A DNA stretch of 64,000 bases from Gonocerus acuteangulatus (lineage: Eukaryota; Arthropoda; Insecta; Hemiptera; Coreidae): NCBI GenBank assembly GCA_946811695.1, contig OX328123.1:150130729-150194728 (forward strand), written 5' to 3'. Both the position numbers and the translations under genes were made by a program. Of this stretch, positions 1 to 12,489 are shown piece after piece. Below the pieces are notes generated by a model that did not search any database, was not told the DNA's origin, and was given only the letters and a program-made list of their open reading frames with translations. Numbering within the stretch: position 1 is the stretch's first letter; each line of letters starts with the position of its first letter.

Positions 1-510
1 ACTTAACAACATGTTCCTAATGTGGATTTTTTAATCCATATAATTGTATGGGACACAGTCCTGTTCCCATAAATAACGAAGATAAGACAGTGAAAAATAA
101 AATCATTTCCTTTTTCATTAGAGGTATAAGACACCATGTGGAAGATATGGTTTTGTTTGACAATGATCAGTACTTCCAATTACCTATCAATGCCAATAAC
201 TATGTGAAACATTTTCTCTAAACTGGTTCTATAAGTAACGAAGAAATAATTTTTAATAGTTCAAAGTTATGGAAAATTGGGTCACCTAAATAATTAAAAA
301 TATGTGACATGGTGTCCTTTACCTCCGGGATATATATATATAAAATAAACAGAAAATCCTGACATCAATTCTACTTAAGGAAAACACATGTGTTACATTT
401 AATGTATGTTTGTGTGACACAATTGCATGGGTGGGCGCTGACGCCCATGAGGTTTTTGCCCGAAATATTGCAAAAAGAGCTCTCCTTTATAGAGAACTTT
501 TTGTATATAA
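1..510. other. AT-rich DNA, nothing recognised
   Basis: No reading frame with recognisable protein similarity, RNA gene or repeat structure was seen before the TA microsatellite. Confidence 0.5.
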
Positions 511-556
511 CATATATATATATATCTATATATATATCTATATATATATATATATA

Positions 557-601
<45 letters not shown>

Positions 602-616
602 CGAAGGTAAGACAGT

Positions 617-672
<56 letters not shown>
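511..672. repeat. (TA)n microsatellite, compound, with TATC interruptions
   Basis: Two long TA tracts (about 511-600 and 626-672) separated by 25 unique bases; the first contains several TATC units. Apparent reading frames here encode only Tyr-Ile repeats and are not genes. Confidence 0.95.
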
Positions 673-674
<2 letters not shown>

Positions 675-1980
675 GAATATTTCTGTCTGAGGTTACTTGT
701 CCTCGTCTCAGGTGTCCCCAGTTGTCAGCCGAATACCTTCCTTGTTCTAGGATGACCTTAGGTTTACCTTCCGACCAAATCCTTCGAGAGGACTGGAGGC
801 GAATCAGACGGGGGTAATGATATCATTTGGAGAGAAAATATCCATCAATATCACTCTCAATAATTATAATTTCAGTCATTTATATCACTTTACGATACTA
901 CACTACCTTAGTAGATCTCGGGGCCACTTTTTATTAAGGTGTCTTGGTGGAGAGAAAGGATGATCGGTGCTGGATAAGCAATGGACTGTAGGATTAGGAT
1001 GATCGATTAATTTACTATGGAAAGATAAGAATAGGTTATTTTAAGCAAATGATTTAATTCTAAGAAAATTATTTAAACAAGGAAAGCAACGTACCCTACC
1101 AACTTTCTGAGGATTGTGCTTAATAATGGTGCTACTGTGTGACAAACTTTTGTTTTTGCTGCCCTCTTGGCAAAAAAAAAATCGTTAGATGATGGCCTCC
1201 GCAGCTCCAATAATTGTGGACTCCTGTTATACCCTATCACTCCAGTAGTTATTGCAAGAAGCCCATCCAGAGCTTCTTCCAGACTATGCTAATGATCCAG
1301 TACTGTTATACTAACCTGACCAGCTATTAAAACTGGACCTCACCCAACCTACTTTCGGATATGATCCTCTGCATCATCGCATATTCATCATATATCCATC
1401 ACCATGGAAACTAGCCTCAAATAAGGATTATAATTCAGAACCATCAAGGTGATAATATGACCTTTACTAGAATTCGATAAATTTAAGTTCCTTCTAACAA
1501 ATGTTTTCTCTTCCTGAATGAAAATTTTAACTTTTAACTGATTTTATAAAAATTAACATTACATTCTAAACCACAAATTTGTGGCAAAGTCCGACTCCAA
1601 GGTTCTTATACCACTTTACGTATATTGTTTCAATTTTTCTATATACATGAATATAAAACAAACTTAATTTTTAAAATGAATAAAAATAAAATGCAACATA
1701 TAAAATACACTTCTTTTACAATAAAACACAATTCTTTTATAATAAGACTCAATTCATTCATATTTACAATACAATATATCTATGAAATTTATGTATACAT
1801 CAATGAAATTAAAATACCTTATCGAGCTAAAATCATATGCTATTAAAATTGAAAGCCCAAAAAGCGGAAAGAAGCTTGACTACATTTTTGTGTATTAAAT
1901 AGTGTTCTTTCAATTGAGAAGATATGGTCAACCGTTGAGGTGTAAAAGGTGTTGATCGTCGGGGTTTGGGTCTATTTTTT
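673..1980. other. Intergenic DNA; fragment of a dispersed repeat at about 1035-1160
   Basis: Mostly unrecognised. The stretch 1035-1160 (TTTTAAGCAAAT ... CTGAGGATTGTGCTTA) resembles 3828-3925 on the same strand and the reverse of 4801-4865, so a dispersed repeat is present. Confidence 0.45.
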
Positions 1981-2031
1981 TATTCAATAAAACCCCATTT
2001 TATAGTTAAAATGTATTTTATTAACGCCAAC

Positions 2032-2061
2032 GTTTCGGCTTGATATACAAGCCTTCTTCAG
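2032..2061 (-). ncRNA. Hammerhead-like ribozyme core, Penelope-type
   Basis: On the minus strand CTGAAGA is followed by a 6-bp stem (GGCTTG / CAAGCC) with a TATAT loop and then GAAAC. CUGANGA, stem II and GAAA are the hammerhead core. The following sequence (GTTGGCGTTAATAAAA) is the type of context described for hammerheads in Penelope-like element ends. A matching stem III 5' strand upstream was not found, so activity is doubtful. Confidence 0.5.
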
Positions 2062-2184
2062 GGCTTGTATATTCAGGGATGGAGAAGAGGGAGAACTGTC
2101 CAGTTCCATGTAGGCTATATTTCTAGAAATGTGATTGGTCTATTTATATACTACAGAAATTTTAAAATAAACTGGCTGTTACCC

Positions 2185-2771
2185 AGTGTGTCATGCTACA
2201 CCTACTTTCTGTCTATGACTCAACTCTTATCAAGATCTACCTGTATACCAAGTTACGTCAAAATCGGTCAAACGGTGTGAATTTGTTTATAACTGTCTAG
2301 TAATTCATAATGCACCACAGCACTTCATATAACAGCCGACAGAGGCCAGCAGCACAGACTGCGAGTAGATAGCTCTTATCAAAGAACGGCCAGCGCTCCT
2401 TAGCTAGACAGTGACTGTTGAAATAAAATTGAAATAAACTGCATTACATGATTATATAATGATGTAAAGTCATCAATGAGTTCGAGTTATTCTACTTATC
2501 AATAGGATCAACAAATAAATTTGAGACATTATTCAAAATGGCTGTCGATTCAAAATGGCCGTCAGAATCTGAATGGTTCAGTGTAGCCAATTTTCCTTGA
2601 ACAAAACTTTTGACCTTTTGACCAAATTTTGAAATTTGACTATTTTGACCTAGCCTAGGAGATTTCCCGTATCAAGACCTACCTGAGTGCCAAGTGTGGT
2701 CAAAATCTGTCAAACTGTGTAGATTTGTATAAGGAACAAACAGACAAACACGTGATTTTTATATATATAGA
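2185..2771 (-). mobile_element. Helitron-like repeat family A, minus-strand copy
   Basis: Homologous over its length to 10624-11194 on the other strand. Its 5' end reads TCTATATATATAAAAATCAC on the minus strand with A immediately before, the usual insect Helitron start at an A|T target. The 3' part diverges after GTAGCATG and lacks the CTAG terminus seen in the other copy. Confidence 0.6.
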
Positions 2772-2942
2772 TGTGAGCTCTAATGTTTTTTTCCATACGA
2801 AGAAATCCAAGGCAACTTCTTTTTAGCACTTTCCTCCGAAGGAAAGTAGCTATTGAGGTTGGACTCATGACGGAATTTTTGAAAAATTTCTTCAAATCTT
2901 TATCGATCCTACCTAGTAGACACCGAAAATGACTCCCGTTAA

Positions 2943-2943
2943 A

Positions 2944-2997
<54 letters not shown>
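2943..2997. repeat. (TA)n microsatellite
   Basis: About 27 uninterrupted TA units. Confidence 0.95.
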
Positions 2998-3000
<3 letters not shown>

Positions 3001-3029
3001 TATATATATGTGTCTGTCAACACGATAGC

Positions 3030-3620
3030 GGCCAGAGTTTTTGTTTTTTCGTCACGAAACTTGGTATATAGCATTCAATTAGCAAACGATTGAACGAGTT
3101 CGTTAACCACCAAAGTCGGTCCACCGGAAGGGGGGGTTTACCCCGAACCCAAAACACTTATTTGACTATGTCAGCCGTAATATTTGTTATATTTCAACGA
3201 AACTTGGTATTCTTAGTGGTAATATAGAGAGAAAAGTGAGATATAAAAATGAACTAAATCGGTTCATTAGAAGGGGGGGTTTACTCCGGACCCACAATAC
3301 CAATTCGCCACTACCAGCCGTGATTTTTGGTATATTTCGATGAAACTCGGTATTCGTAGTGGTAATCTACAGGTAAATATGTGTTGTAAAAATAAACTAA
3401 ATCGGTTCATTAGAAGGGGGGGGGGTTTACTCCGGACCCAAATTCCTAATATACTCATACCGGTCGTAATTTCTGCTGTATTGTAACGAAACGCGGTATA
3501 ACGCGGTGGGTAACTCATGAGAAAGAAGTGTTGTAAAAATGAGCTGAATCGGTCAATCGGAAAGCGGGGGTTTAATTTGTAATATATTTGAATAGAAAAG
3601 CCGGCAGACGTAGGTTCACA
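3030..3620. repeat. 145-bp tandem repeat, about 3.5 copies
   Basis: The start TTTAC(C/T)CC(G)GA(A)CCC recurs at 3137, 3280, 3426 and, degenerate, 3571 (spacing 143-146). Each unit carries a poly-G run, a GGTTCATTAGAAG segment and ACGAAAC(T/G)CGGTAT. Minus-strand reading frames here are translations of the repeat. Confidence 0.75.
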
Positions 3621-4869
3621 AAGCCGCCGCAAGGAGCGCTTTCTACCACTAGAGTGACTGTATCCTGTTCCTGCGTTAGATCAAAATACGATAATATGAG
3701 GATTTTTGTATTTATTACGTAGTGTAGTAGGTACCATGTGTAAACATAACTCTGGATGCAAATTAATAATTGATCAGTTACTCATTACAAAATGAGAACT
3801 ATTCACGTTTTTATTTTATTTATGTAGGATATTTTAAGCAAATTGTTCTGGAAAGCAGTCTACACTACCCAAATTCTGAGGAAAGTGCTTAGTTATGCAG
3901 CTCCTGCGTGACGGACTTTTTCCTTTTAAAATGAGTTCCTAGTTTTTATTTATTTATTTCTTTTTTCATATGTTATAGAGTTTTAGTCATTTTCTTCTTT
4001 CTATTTATAATAAAGTACGTTCTAATTATTTATGCTTTTCTTTTCAACATTTTAGTGTGTTTTAGGTGATTGTTAAAACATATTTTCAGTTTCTTATTAG
4101 TACATATTTCATTATTAATAGTTAAATATATATGTACATATTTTGAATTTTATTTAAAAAAAAACATCCGTTCCCTATTGATAACTATATCTATGCTCGA
4201 GTAGAACACGGCGTATTTTCTCTAGACGAATTTCTCCCTCAGCTTCAGACATCCTTTGTCGGACTGTTCTACATCTGCCGCGTCGCCGGACGCTGGCCTA
4301 CATATCCTAGTTCTCTCTGACAATAGACAGGACTACACCATTAGTCTAGTCTGTCCGTGGTAGAAATCAATTCACACGTGCCCGGTGAATCGAATCTATA
4401 GTATGTTAGGGTTCTCTTCTAGAAAACCTCTTAGGTATAATGGAAAAATATACGCTGTATGACTTTATTATAAACAGAAAATACGTGAGCAAAAGAAGTC
4501 TTCAGAATTATATCAACGATGAGTGGAAATAATAATCACGTACAACATAAATTGTCTCTCTGGGATTTCACGTTTCAATTCATAGACATTAGTATATAAA
4601 TGGTTTTCAGTTTCTTTTGACATTTTCATCCTAAGTTTTCTTCTTATTTTTATTTCTTTTAATGTTGTGTGTACCACAAAGATGGGTTTAACTCATTAGG
4701 ATGGCAGAATCAATGTTACAGGACTGATATTAATTAATATAAATTCATAAAATAAACAGAACTAAATAAAGAATAAAGCCAATATGATATACAATAAGAA
4801 CATTCCGTCACGTAGAAGCTGCATAACTAAGCACATTTCTCAGAGAGTGGATGGTGCCGAGAGTTGGGC
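3621..4869. other. Intergenic DNA with repeat fragments in inverted orientation
   Basis: 3828-3925 (CTGAGGAAAGTGCTTAGTTA) and 4801-4865 (TAACTAAGCACATTTCTCAG) are inverted copies and could be ends of an element of about 1 kb. No coding similarity seen between them. Confidence 0.4.
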
Positions 4870-7375
4870 ATTATTCAATAAATGTTTTAATCAATAATCT
4901 TTCAAATAAATTGTTATTGAATAACAATTTATTCATTGAATAAGTTATTCATCCACGGATTTATTTTTTATTCAATGAATAACGGGGTTGGCTCATTATT
5001 CAATATGAATTTATTCATTAATCTATATATTCATTGACTGATTTTTTTTAATCAATGAATAACGGGCTTGGCTCGTTATTCAATATGAATTTATTCATTA
5101 ATCTATATATACATTGACTAATTTTTTTTATTCAATGAATAACGGGGTTGGCTCATTATTCAATATGAATTTATTCATTAATCTATATATTCATTGACTG
5201 ATTTTTTATCCAATGAATAACGGGGTTGGCTCATTATTCAATATGAATTTATTCATTAGTCTATATATTCATTGACTGATTTTTTTCAATGAATAACGGG
5301 GTTGGCTCATTATTCAATATGAATTTATTCATTAATCTATATATTCATTGACTGATTTTTTTTAATCAATGAATAACGGGCTTGGCTCATTATTCAATAT
5401 GAATTTATTCATTACTCTATATATTCATTGACTGATTTTTTTTTTATTCAATGAATAACGGGGTTGGCTCATTATTCAATATGAATTTATTCATTAATCT
5501 ATATATTCATTGACTGATTTTTTTTAATCAATGAATAACGGGCTTGGCTCATTATTCAATATGAATTTATTCATTACTCTATATATTCATTGACTGATTT
5601 TTTTTATTCAATGAATAACGGGGTTGGCTCACTATTCAATATGAATTTATTCATTAATCTATATATTCATTGACTGATGGGTTTTTATTCAATGAATAAC
5701 GGGGTTGGCTCACTATTCAATATGAATTTATTCATTAATCTATATATTCATTGACTGATTTTTTTAATCAATGAATAACGGGCTTGGCTCATTATTCAAT
5801 ATGAATTTATTCATTACTCTATATATTCATTGACTGATTTTTTTTATTCAATGAATAACGGGGTTGGCTCACTATTCAATATGAATTTATTCATTAATCT
5901 ATATATTCATTGACTGATGGGTTTTTATTCAATGAATAACGGGGTTGGCTCATTATTCAATGTGAATTTATTCATTAATCTGTATATTCATTGACTGATT
6001 TTTTTTATTTAATGAATAACGGGGTTGACTCATTATTCAATATGAATTTATTCATTAATCTATATATTCAATGACTGATTTTTTTTATTTAATGAATAAC
6101 GGGGTTGGCTCATTATTCAATATGAATTTATTCATTAATCTACATATTCATTGACTTTTTTTTATTTAATGAATAACGGGGTAGGCTCATTATTCAATAT
6201 GAATTTATTCATTAATCTATATATTCATTGACTGATTTTTTTTATTTAATGAATAACGGGCTTGGCTCATTATTCAATATGAATTTATTCATTACTCTAT
6301 ATATTCATTGACTGATTTTTTTTATTCAATGAATAACGGGGTTGGCTCACTATTCAATATGAATTTATTCATTAATCTATATATTCATTGACTGATGGGT
6401 TTTTATTCAATGAATAACGGGGTTGGCTCACTATTCAATATGAATTTATTCATTAATCTATATATTCATTGACTGATTTTTTTAATCAATGAATAACGGG
6501 CTTGGCTCATTATTCAATATGAATTTATTCATTACTCTATATATTCATTGACTGATTTTTTTTATTCAATGAATAACGGGGTTGGCTCACTATTCAATAT
6601 GAATTTATTCATTAATCTATATATTCATTGACTGATGGGTTTTTATTCAATGAATAACGGGGTTGGCTCATTATTCAATGTGAATTTATTCATTAATCTG
6701 TATATTCATTGACTGATTTTTTTTATTTAATGAATAACGGGGTTGACTCATTATTCAATATGAATTTATTCATTAATCTATATATTCAATGACTGATTTT
6801 TTTTATTTAATGAATAACGGGGTTGGCTCATTATTCAATATGAATTTATTCATTAATCTACATATTCATTGACTTTTTTTTATTTAATGAATAACGGGGT
6901 AGGCTCATTATTCAATATGCATTTATTCATTAATCTATATATTCATTGACTGATGGGTTTTTATTCAATGAATAACGGGGTTGGCTCATTATTCAATGCG
7001 AATTTATTCATTAATCTGTATATTCATTGACTGATTTTTTCTATTTAATGAATAACGGGGTTGGCTCACTATTCAATATGAATTTATTCATTAATCTATA
7101 TATTCATTGACTGATTTTTTTTATTTAATGAATAACGGGGTTGGCTCACTATTCAATATGAATTTATTCATTAATCTATATATTCATTGACTGATTTTTT
7201 TTATTTAATGAATAACGGGGTTGGTTCATTATTCAATATGAATTTATTCATTAATCTACATATTCATTGACTTTTTTTTATTTAATGAATAACGGGGTAG
7301 GTTCATTATTCAATATGCATTTATTCATTAATCTATATATTCATTGACTGATTTTTTTTTATTTAATGAATAATT
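4870..7375. repeat. 80-bp AT-rich satellite, about 30 units, with higher-order structure
   Basis: Unit of about 80 bp built around AATAACGGGGTTGGCTCATT and GAATTTATTCATTAATC. Variants (GGGCTTGG, CTCACTATT, GATGGGTTTTT, GTAGGCTC) recur in blocks: the segment from about 5821 to 6240 repeats at 6541 to 6955, a 720-bp (9-unit) period. Sub-blocks repeat every 3 units (5581/5821 and 6301/6541). The unit carries a near-palindrome around TTATTCAATGAATAA. Confidence 0.95.
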
Positions 7376-7865
7376 AATTATTTTTCATTCTTCATTCATT
7401 ATTATTATACATTTAAAATGATATGGTACGCCGTGTGTCCAGACAATTGGCTGTGGAGCCCTTGGGGAAGAGGTTCGGTATTTTGTGATCTATGTACATG
7501 TATGTATATGTTTATAGTGTTTGTAGATAAAGTCATTTGTTTTATAGTTGTATTGGTGTTGTAGCAGCGCGGCTAGATCGAGATATCTTGTAGTTCAAGT
7601 ATACTTTGCATACTGCCTTGGTTATCAGTCTAGTCTGATGCCTGTTAGTTCTTGGTGTTTGATTCACCGAAAAAACAGAAATTATATCTTCCGCTGTCTC
7701 AATCTACTAATAGTTGGACTGGTGACTGCCACAGCAGTTATTATTTGGGCATATCTGTTTCGCTTTTGTTTCGGCTCTTCAAAAAGTTGAGCTTCCATGG
7801 CATAGGGGTTGTCAAGGGTGGTTGAATTCCGCAGCAAATGTTTTAAATGTAAATTCAGATATTTT
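7376..7865. other. Spacer between two satellites, nothing recognised
   Basis: Less AT-rich than its flanks. An 80-codon open frame (7548-7790) has a hydrophobic stretch but no family similarity that I recognise; not called. Confidence 0.4.
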
Positions 7866-8712
7866 GTAGTGAACTGGGCAGGTACATTTTAACCCGGTCA
7901 ACAGCTGTTTTACGGAAAATTGGGCGGGTAACGTTTTAACCCGGTCAACAGCTGTTTTACAGAGAGTTTGCGGGTTACCTTAGAACCATGAATGACTTCA
8001 TATGTTTTGCAGAGAATTGGGCGGTCAACGTTCTAACCCGGTCAACAGCTGTTTTACAGAGAGTTTGCGGGTAACCGTATAACTACGAATGACTTCATAT
8101 GTTTTGCAGAGAATTGGGCGGGTAACGTTTTAACCCGGTCAACAGCTGTTTTACAGAGAGCTTGCGGGTAACCGTATAACTTTGAATGAATTCATATGTT
8201 TTGCAGAGAATTGGGCGGGTAACGTTTTAACCCGGTCAACAGCTGTTTTACAGAGAGCTTGCGGGTAACCGTATAACTTTGAATTAATTCATATGTTTTG
8301 CAGAGAATTGGGCGGGTAACGTTTTAACCCGGTCAACAGCTGTTTTACAGAGAGCTTACGGGTAACCGTATAACTTTGAATTAATTCATATGTTTTGCAG
8401 AGAATTGGGCGGGTAACGTTTTAACCCGGTCAACAGCTGTTTTACAGAGAGTTTGCGGGTAACCGTATAACTATGAATGACTTCATATGTTTTGCAGAGA
8501 ATTGGGCGGGTAACGTTTTAACCCGGTCAACAGCTGTTTTACGGAGAATTGGGCGGGTAACCGTATAACCATGAATGACTTCATATGTTTGGCAGAGAAT
8601 TGGGCGGGTAACCGTATAACTTGGAATGAATTCATATGTTTGGCAGAGAATTGGGCGGGTAACCGTATAACTTGGAATGAATTCATATGTTTGGCAGAGA
8701 ATTGGGTGGGTA
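7866..8712. repeat. 97-bp satellite made of two half-units
   Basis: AACCCGGTCAACAGCTG recurs at 7938, 8035, 8132, 8229, 8326, 8423 and 8520, exactly 97 bp apart. The two halves of a unit are related (GAATTGGGCGGGTAAC / GAGTTTGCGGGTAAC). From about 8545 the array continues as roughly 50-bp half-units only. The minus-strand frame 8483-8725 is just the translated repeat. Confidence 0.95.
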
Positions 8713-9147
8713 ACGATTTAACCACGTCTATAGCAGCTTTACTATAAATCGCACAAATAATGTTAAAAAAAAGATTACAGTTGCCTCAAAATAAATTACA
8801 ATCAGTGAATGGAATGGATGATTAGTTTTCCTTGAGCACATTACTTCCGCGTTCCAATTCCATTGTACCGTTCTCTGTATTGTACTTGTGGTTTCAATAA
8901 TCATCCACTTATCGACTATTTTATTGTTGTTTTCTCTTATTACTGACCAACAAACACCGTCATACCAATCAGTTATACAATATAAAAATCCTTTAATAAT
9001 TTATTTACAGAGAACGCTTTGAAGATTTATTCTGTCTTTTAATGTTCTTTATAGCTAAGCAGAAGGTATATTTAAATAAATAAATAGAGTTAATATGAGG
9101 AGAAAAGGAAGGAAACCAAAATCGGACTGACCAATATATATTAGTAG
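8713..9147. other. Intergenic, nothing recognised
   Basis: AT-rich; no coding or RNA feature seen. Confidence 0.45.
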
Positions 9148-9412
9148 CACATTACATCGTCGATACAAATGCAAAGTATCGAATGTGAAAAACGTATTCT
9201 TCATGTTCCATCTTTACTGATTGCTGTTGGACTGATGGACGGCGAACTCTCGAATCTAAGTTCACTAAGTGAAAGGGGAAGTAACGACTGTCAAAAGGTC
9301 GAATCTGCTAAATATTTGACTGTCCAAAAGCAAAGTATTGAATAAAGGTTTTTTCACTCTGTAAAGTGGTGATTTTCACATTCGTTACTTTGCAATTGTA
9401 TCGACGATAAAT
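9148..9412. mobile_element. MITE family 1, copy 1
   Basis: Ends are inverted repeats: TCGTCGATACAAATGCAAAG on the left and its near-complement (CTTTGCAATTGTATCGACGA) on the right. A second copy with the same ends is at 37092-37352. No transposase sequence inside. Confidence 0.7.
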
Positions 9413-10575
9413 TGGCAGTAACACTCGAATAAATTATTTCCTCTTGTCTGAGAGTTATATTGTTAAAGAGCATGAAAATGATAGCGCACGTTGAACAAAA
9501 TGACTATTTTTTATATTTGATTTTGTGCCATTGACGGAATATTTCAGTTCGAGAAATTTAATTTTCTTGGTGGTGCCATCTTTAGGTTTTCGTTATTAAA
9601 TTTTCTTAAAAAATCAAAATTATATACAGAAATATAGCAAAAAAAAAATTAAAAAAAAAAAAATAAATAAATAAAAAATAAATAAATAAAAAATAAAATA
9701 AATACATCAATAAAAATAAATAATTTCTGTATATATTCTATACCTTGAACTCAGATGCATTGATTACATATAGATTTAAATAATATGCCGTAACGGACCA
9801 AGCTCATATCACCATAATTATTATTATAGCAGTATCCATGTAAAAAAATTATATTAGCCATAGCAGTTTCAGAACCAATTTTAAAAAAGCTTTTTGAACA
9901 TTATATAACATTACAACTTAAGAGCATTCTCGACAATATATGTAGTGTAATTGACTCCTGTAATACCTTTATAGTACAAAATAATTTTCATTGAAAAACA
10001 CTTTACAGGACGATGGTAACCTTTGACGTTCTTAAACCCCATTCATACATACATTTAGGTTTTTCCCACATTCCTTTTCGAATGCTCATTTTTTGGCGAT
10101 CCAGAATCACCAAAGGTCTACAAAACAACGGTCGTTTAAAATAATTTAAAAACATAAAGATCTAAAAAACCAATTGAGGATCTGACATCAATTAAATGCA
10201 AATTTAAACAATTAAAAAGCATTCTGTGTTGAGGTCTATTTGCCAAATAGAAGTTACGGAGAAATATATTTGATCTACGTGGCTATAATATGAATTAACA
10301 CCCTGGATAGGGCTTAGAGTGTGTTCTATTGGTAGGCCTGAAGGATTCCAATGCTGCCAACCGCAATGACCGCAAAGATCAACGCCCCAACAGGCAGCCT
10401 GGGCATCGATGGTACTTACCTCAAAGCAAGGTCGGTGGGCTACTGGAAGACCGATATGAACGAGGAATATTATATTCTAGGCTCCTTGCCTCTTCATTCA
10501 ATGCCTACAATAGTTAGATCTTATTTGGATAATTTGGTTGAAAAAACAAGTTATTGTGGGACATTTGCCAAAAAA

Positions 10576-10576
<1 letters not shown>
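9413..10576. other. Intergenic with an A-rich low-complexity tract (about 9639-9725)
   Basis: The A-rich tract is (A)n with AAATA repeats. The frames at 10329-10535 show no similarity I recognise and overlap each other, so no gene is called. Confidence 0.4.

Positions 10577-10623
<47 letters not shown>
10577..10623. repeat. (TA)n microsatellite
   Basis: About 23 TA units directly abutting the 5' end of Helitron-like family A. Confidence 0.93.
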
Positions 10624-10630
<7 letters not shown>

Positions 10631-11194
10631 TCTGCCTGTTTGTCCGTTTGTCTGATTGTTCCTTACACAAATCTACACCGTTTGACTGATTTTGACCAAA
10701 CTTGGGTTGGTCAAAATAGTCAAATTTCAAAATTTGGTCACAAGGTCAAAAGTTCTGTTGAAGAAAAGTGTGGCTACACTGAACCATTCAGATTCTGACG
10801 GCCATTTTGAATCGAGAGCCATTTTGAATAATCTCTGAAATTTATTTGTTGATGTTCTTGATAATTAGAATAACTCAAACTCATTGATGACATTATATAA
10901 TCATGTAATGCAGTTTATTTCAATTGTATATCAACAGTCACTGTATAACTAAGGAGCGCTGGCCTTTCTTTGATAAGAGCTATCTACTCGCAGGCTGTGG
11001 TGCTGGCCTCTGTCGGCTGTTTTATGAATTGCTGTGGTGCTGACCTCTGCCGGCTGCTTTCTAAATTACTTGACAGATATAAAAAAATTCACACCATTTG
11101 ACCGATTTTGACGTAACTGGGTATCCAGGTGGATCTTGACACGGGGAGAGTCAGCAGAAAGTAGGTGTAGCATGGCTCGCCGGGGAAGAGCTAG
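10624..11194 (+). mobile_element. Helitron-like repeat family A, plus-strand copy with CTAG 3' end
   Basis: Starts TCACGTGTCTGCCTG next to a TA tract and ends with a short hairpin (GGCTC ... GAGC) followed by CTAG and T, the Helitron 3' signature (CTRR, insertion before T). Contains repeated CAAAATGG-type segments and no helicase coding. Homologous in inverse orientation to 2185-2771. Confidence 0.7.
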
Positions 11195-12420
11195 TATGAA
11201 ATAAATTGAAAAAAAAACTTTTTAAAATGAAAATATAACTCTATACGTGAAGAAGAAACGAGAGAGAAAAAAAACAAAAAAACACGGAATACTGTAGCAA
11301 GAAGAGGTTGAGGGATGGTGAAGCAATAATGAAACTTTAGACAGGGGTGGGTAAGATTATGAAATATCCGACTCGCAGGAACTGCGTCATCTTAGCACGG
11401 TCCTGTAGTGTCATTAGTAAAGGAATAGAAGCAGTTACTAGGAGGGTTTGGTAATTCGTTAAAAATATAAAATAAAATCTCAAAGAGAAGGAAGTTTAAG
11501 GCACCACAAAAGAAAACTGACAGTATCCTAAGCAGAAATGATTCCCGCCTTCTCAACATTCGCTCTAGGAAAACTCTATTACCAATAAGTTTCTCATTTT
11601 CTTGCCTTATTTTTCTGAAACTACTAGTAGTTACTAACTACTAACAATAAAAAAAAAATGACCAATTAAAAAGTGAGTTAAATAAAGACAAACCCCGTTC
11701 AAAAGAACAAAACTAACACTTTCCTAAGTTTTGAGAACTTATTTCACCGACTGACATAGCCACAACTAAATTTACTGTAGAACCTTTTTTGTACAGAATT
11801 TAATAAGCTTTTGAATGGTCCCATCTACCACGATTTCCCAACCGTTTTCGACATATTTACGAAAATATATGAAGATCCCAAAACTCCCCATGCCTATTAA
11901 TGATGTTTTTTTTTTCGAATACTTCCGTAACTCCAAAGGCAATGAAAAATTACAAGACTCGCAGAAACTTCTTCATCTTATTGAGTTTCCAATTTTATCA
12001 TTAGTGTCATTTGGGAGGCTTAGAATAGAAAAAGATTATGTTTAGTATTAATCATTCGTAAGAAAATGTAAAAACATGTGCTGCACGTGTTCATCAAATC
12101 AGCACCTGCATATAAACGATTAGACCTTGATGTTCCGTTTCCTTTCCTCTGAGAACCGTTCATATTTCGGATTAGTTCCGACTGGGTAGCGAACTAGCGG
12201 ATTTGTAGGCAATTAGCTACCGACATGATTATGAAGGATTGCATTCAACAGTCTGATAACGAATCGGTGTTTCAAGATGGTTCTATTTGTGTTTAATTGA
12301 TAAATACTAATTATAAAAGTTCAGAAACATTAATTTAAAGAGTAATTGTACTATATCTCTTCCTTATTCGTTATGATCTCTGTAAATAGTGCAATGAACT
12401 GGAGAATAACCAACCTGTTA
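11195..12420 (+). repeat. Dispersed family R1, fragments
   Basis: 11371-11405 carries the family hallmark (GACTCGCAGGAACTGCGTCA, then TCTTAGC), and 11700-12050 carries body sequence shared with 26500-26780 and 34540-34790 (for example CCCAACCGTTTTCGA). No coding potential. Confidence 0.6.
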
Positions 12421-12448
12421 CCCCCCCCCCCCCCTCCCCTAGGGGGGG
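12421..12448. repeat. Poly-C / poly-G tract
   Basis: Run of 15 C, then TCCCCTA and 9 G: a GC-only hairpin-prone tract in AT-rich DNA. Confidence 0.9.
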
Positions 12449-12489
12449 GGTTGAATCCGGCTTAGGGTATAGAAAATCGCTAACACTAT

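Noticed and set aside
390..755. Tyr-Ile repeat ORFs over TA tracts (also at 10351, 28684, 36269, 39306, 56657, 58177 and 60384)
   Set aside because: They are translations of (TA)n microsatellites with no independent coding evidence.
3267..3632. 121-codon minus-strand ORF
   Set aside because: Internal repetition follows the 145-bp tandem repeat; not a protein family.
4870..7375. CRISPR-like array
   Set aside because: Units are contiguous with no unique spacers; it is a eukaryotic tandem satellite.
7548..7790. Small membrane protein ORF
   Set aside because: Single short frame with a hydrophobic stretch, no homology recognised, in a spacer between satellites.
8483..8725. 80-codon minus-strand ORF with LPAQFSAKHMNSF repeats
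   Set aside because: It is the 97/50-bp satellite read in one frame; the repeat occurs in all frames along the array.
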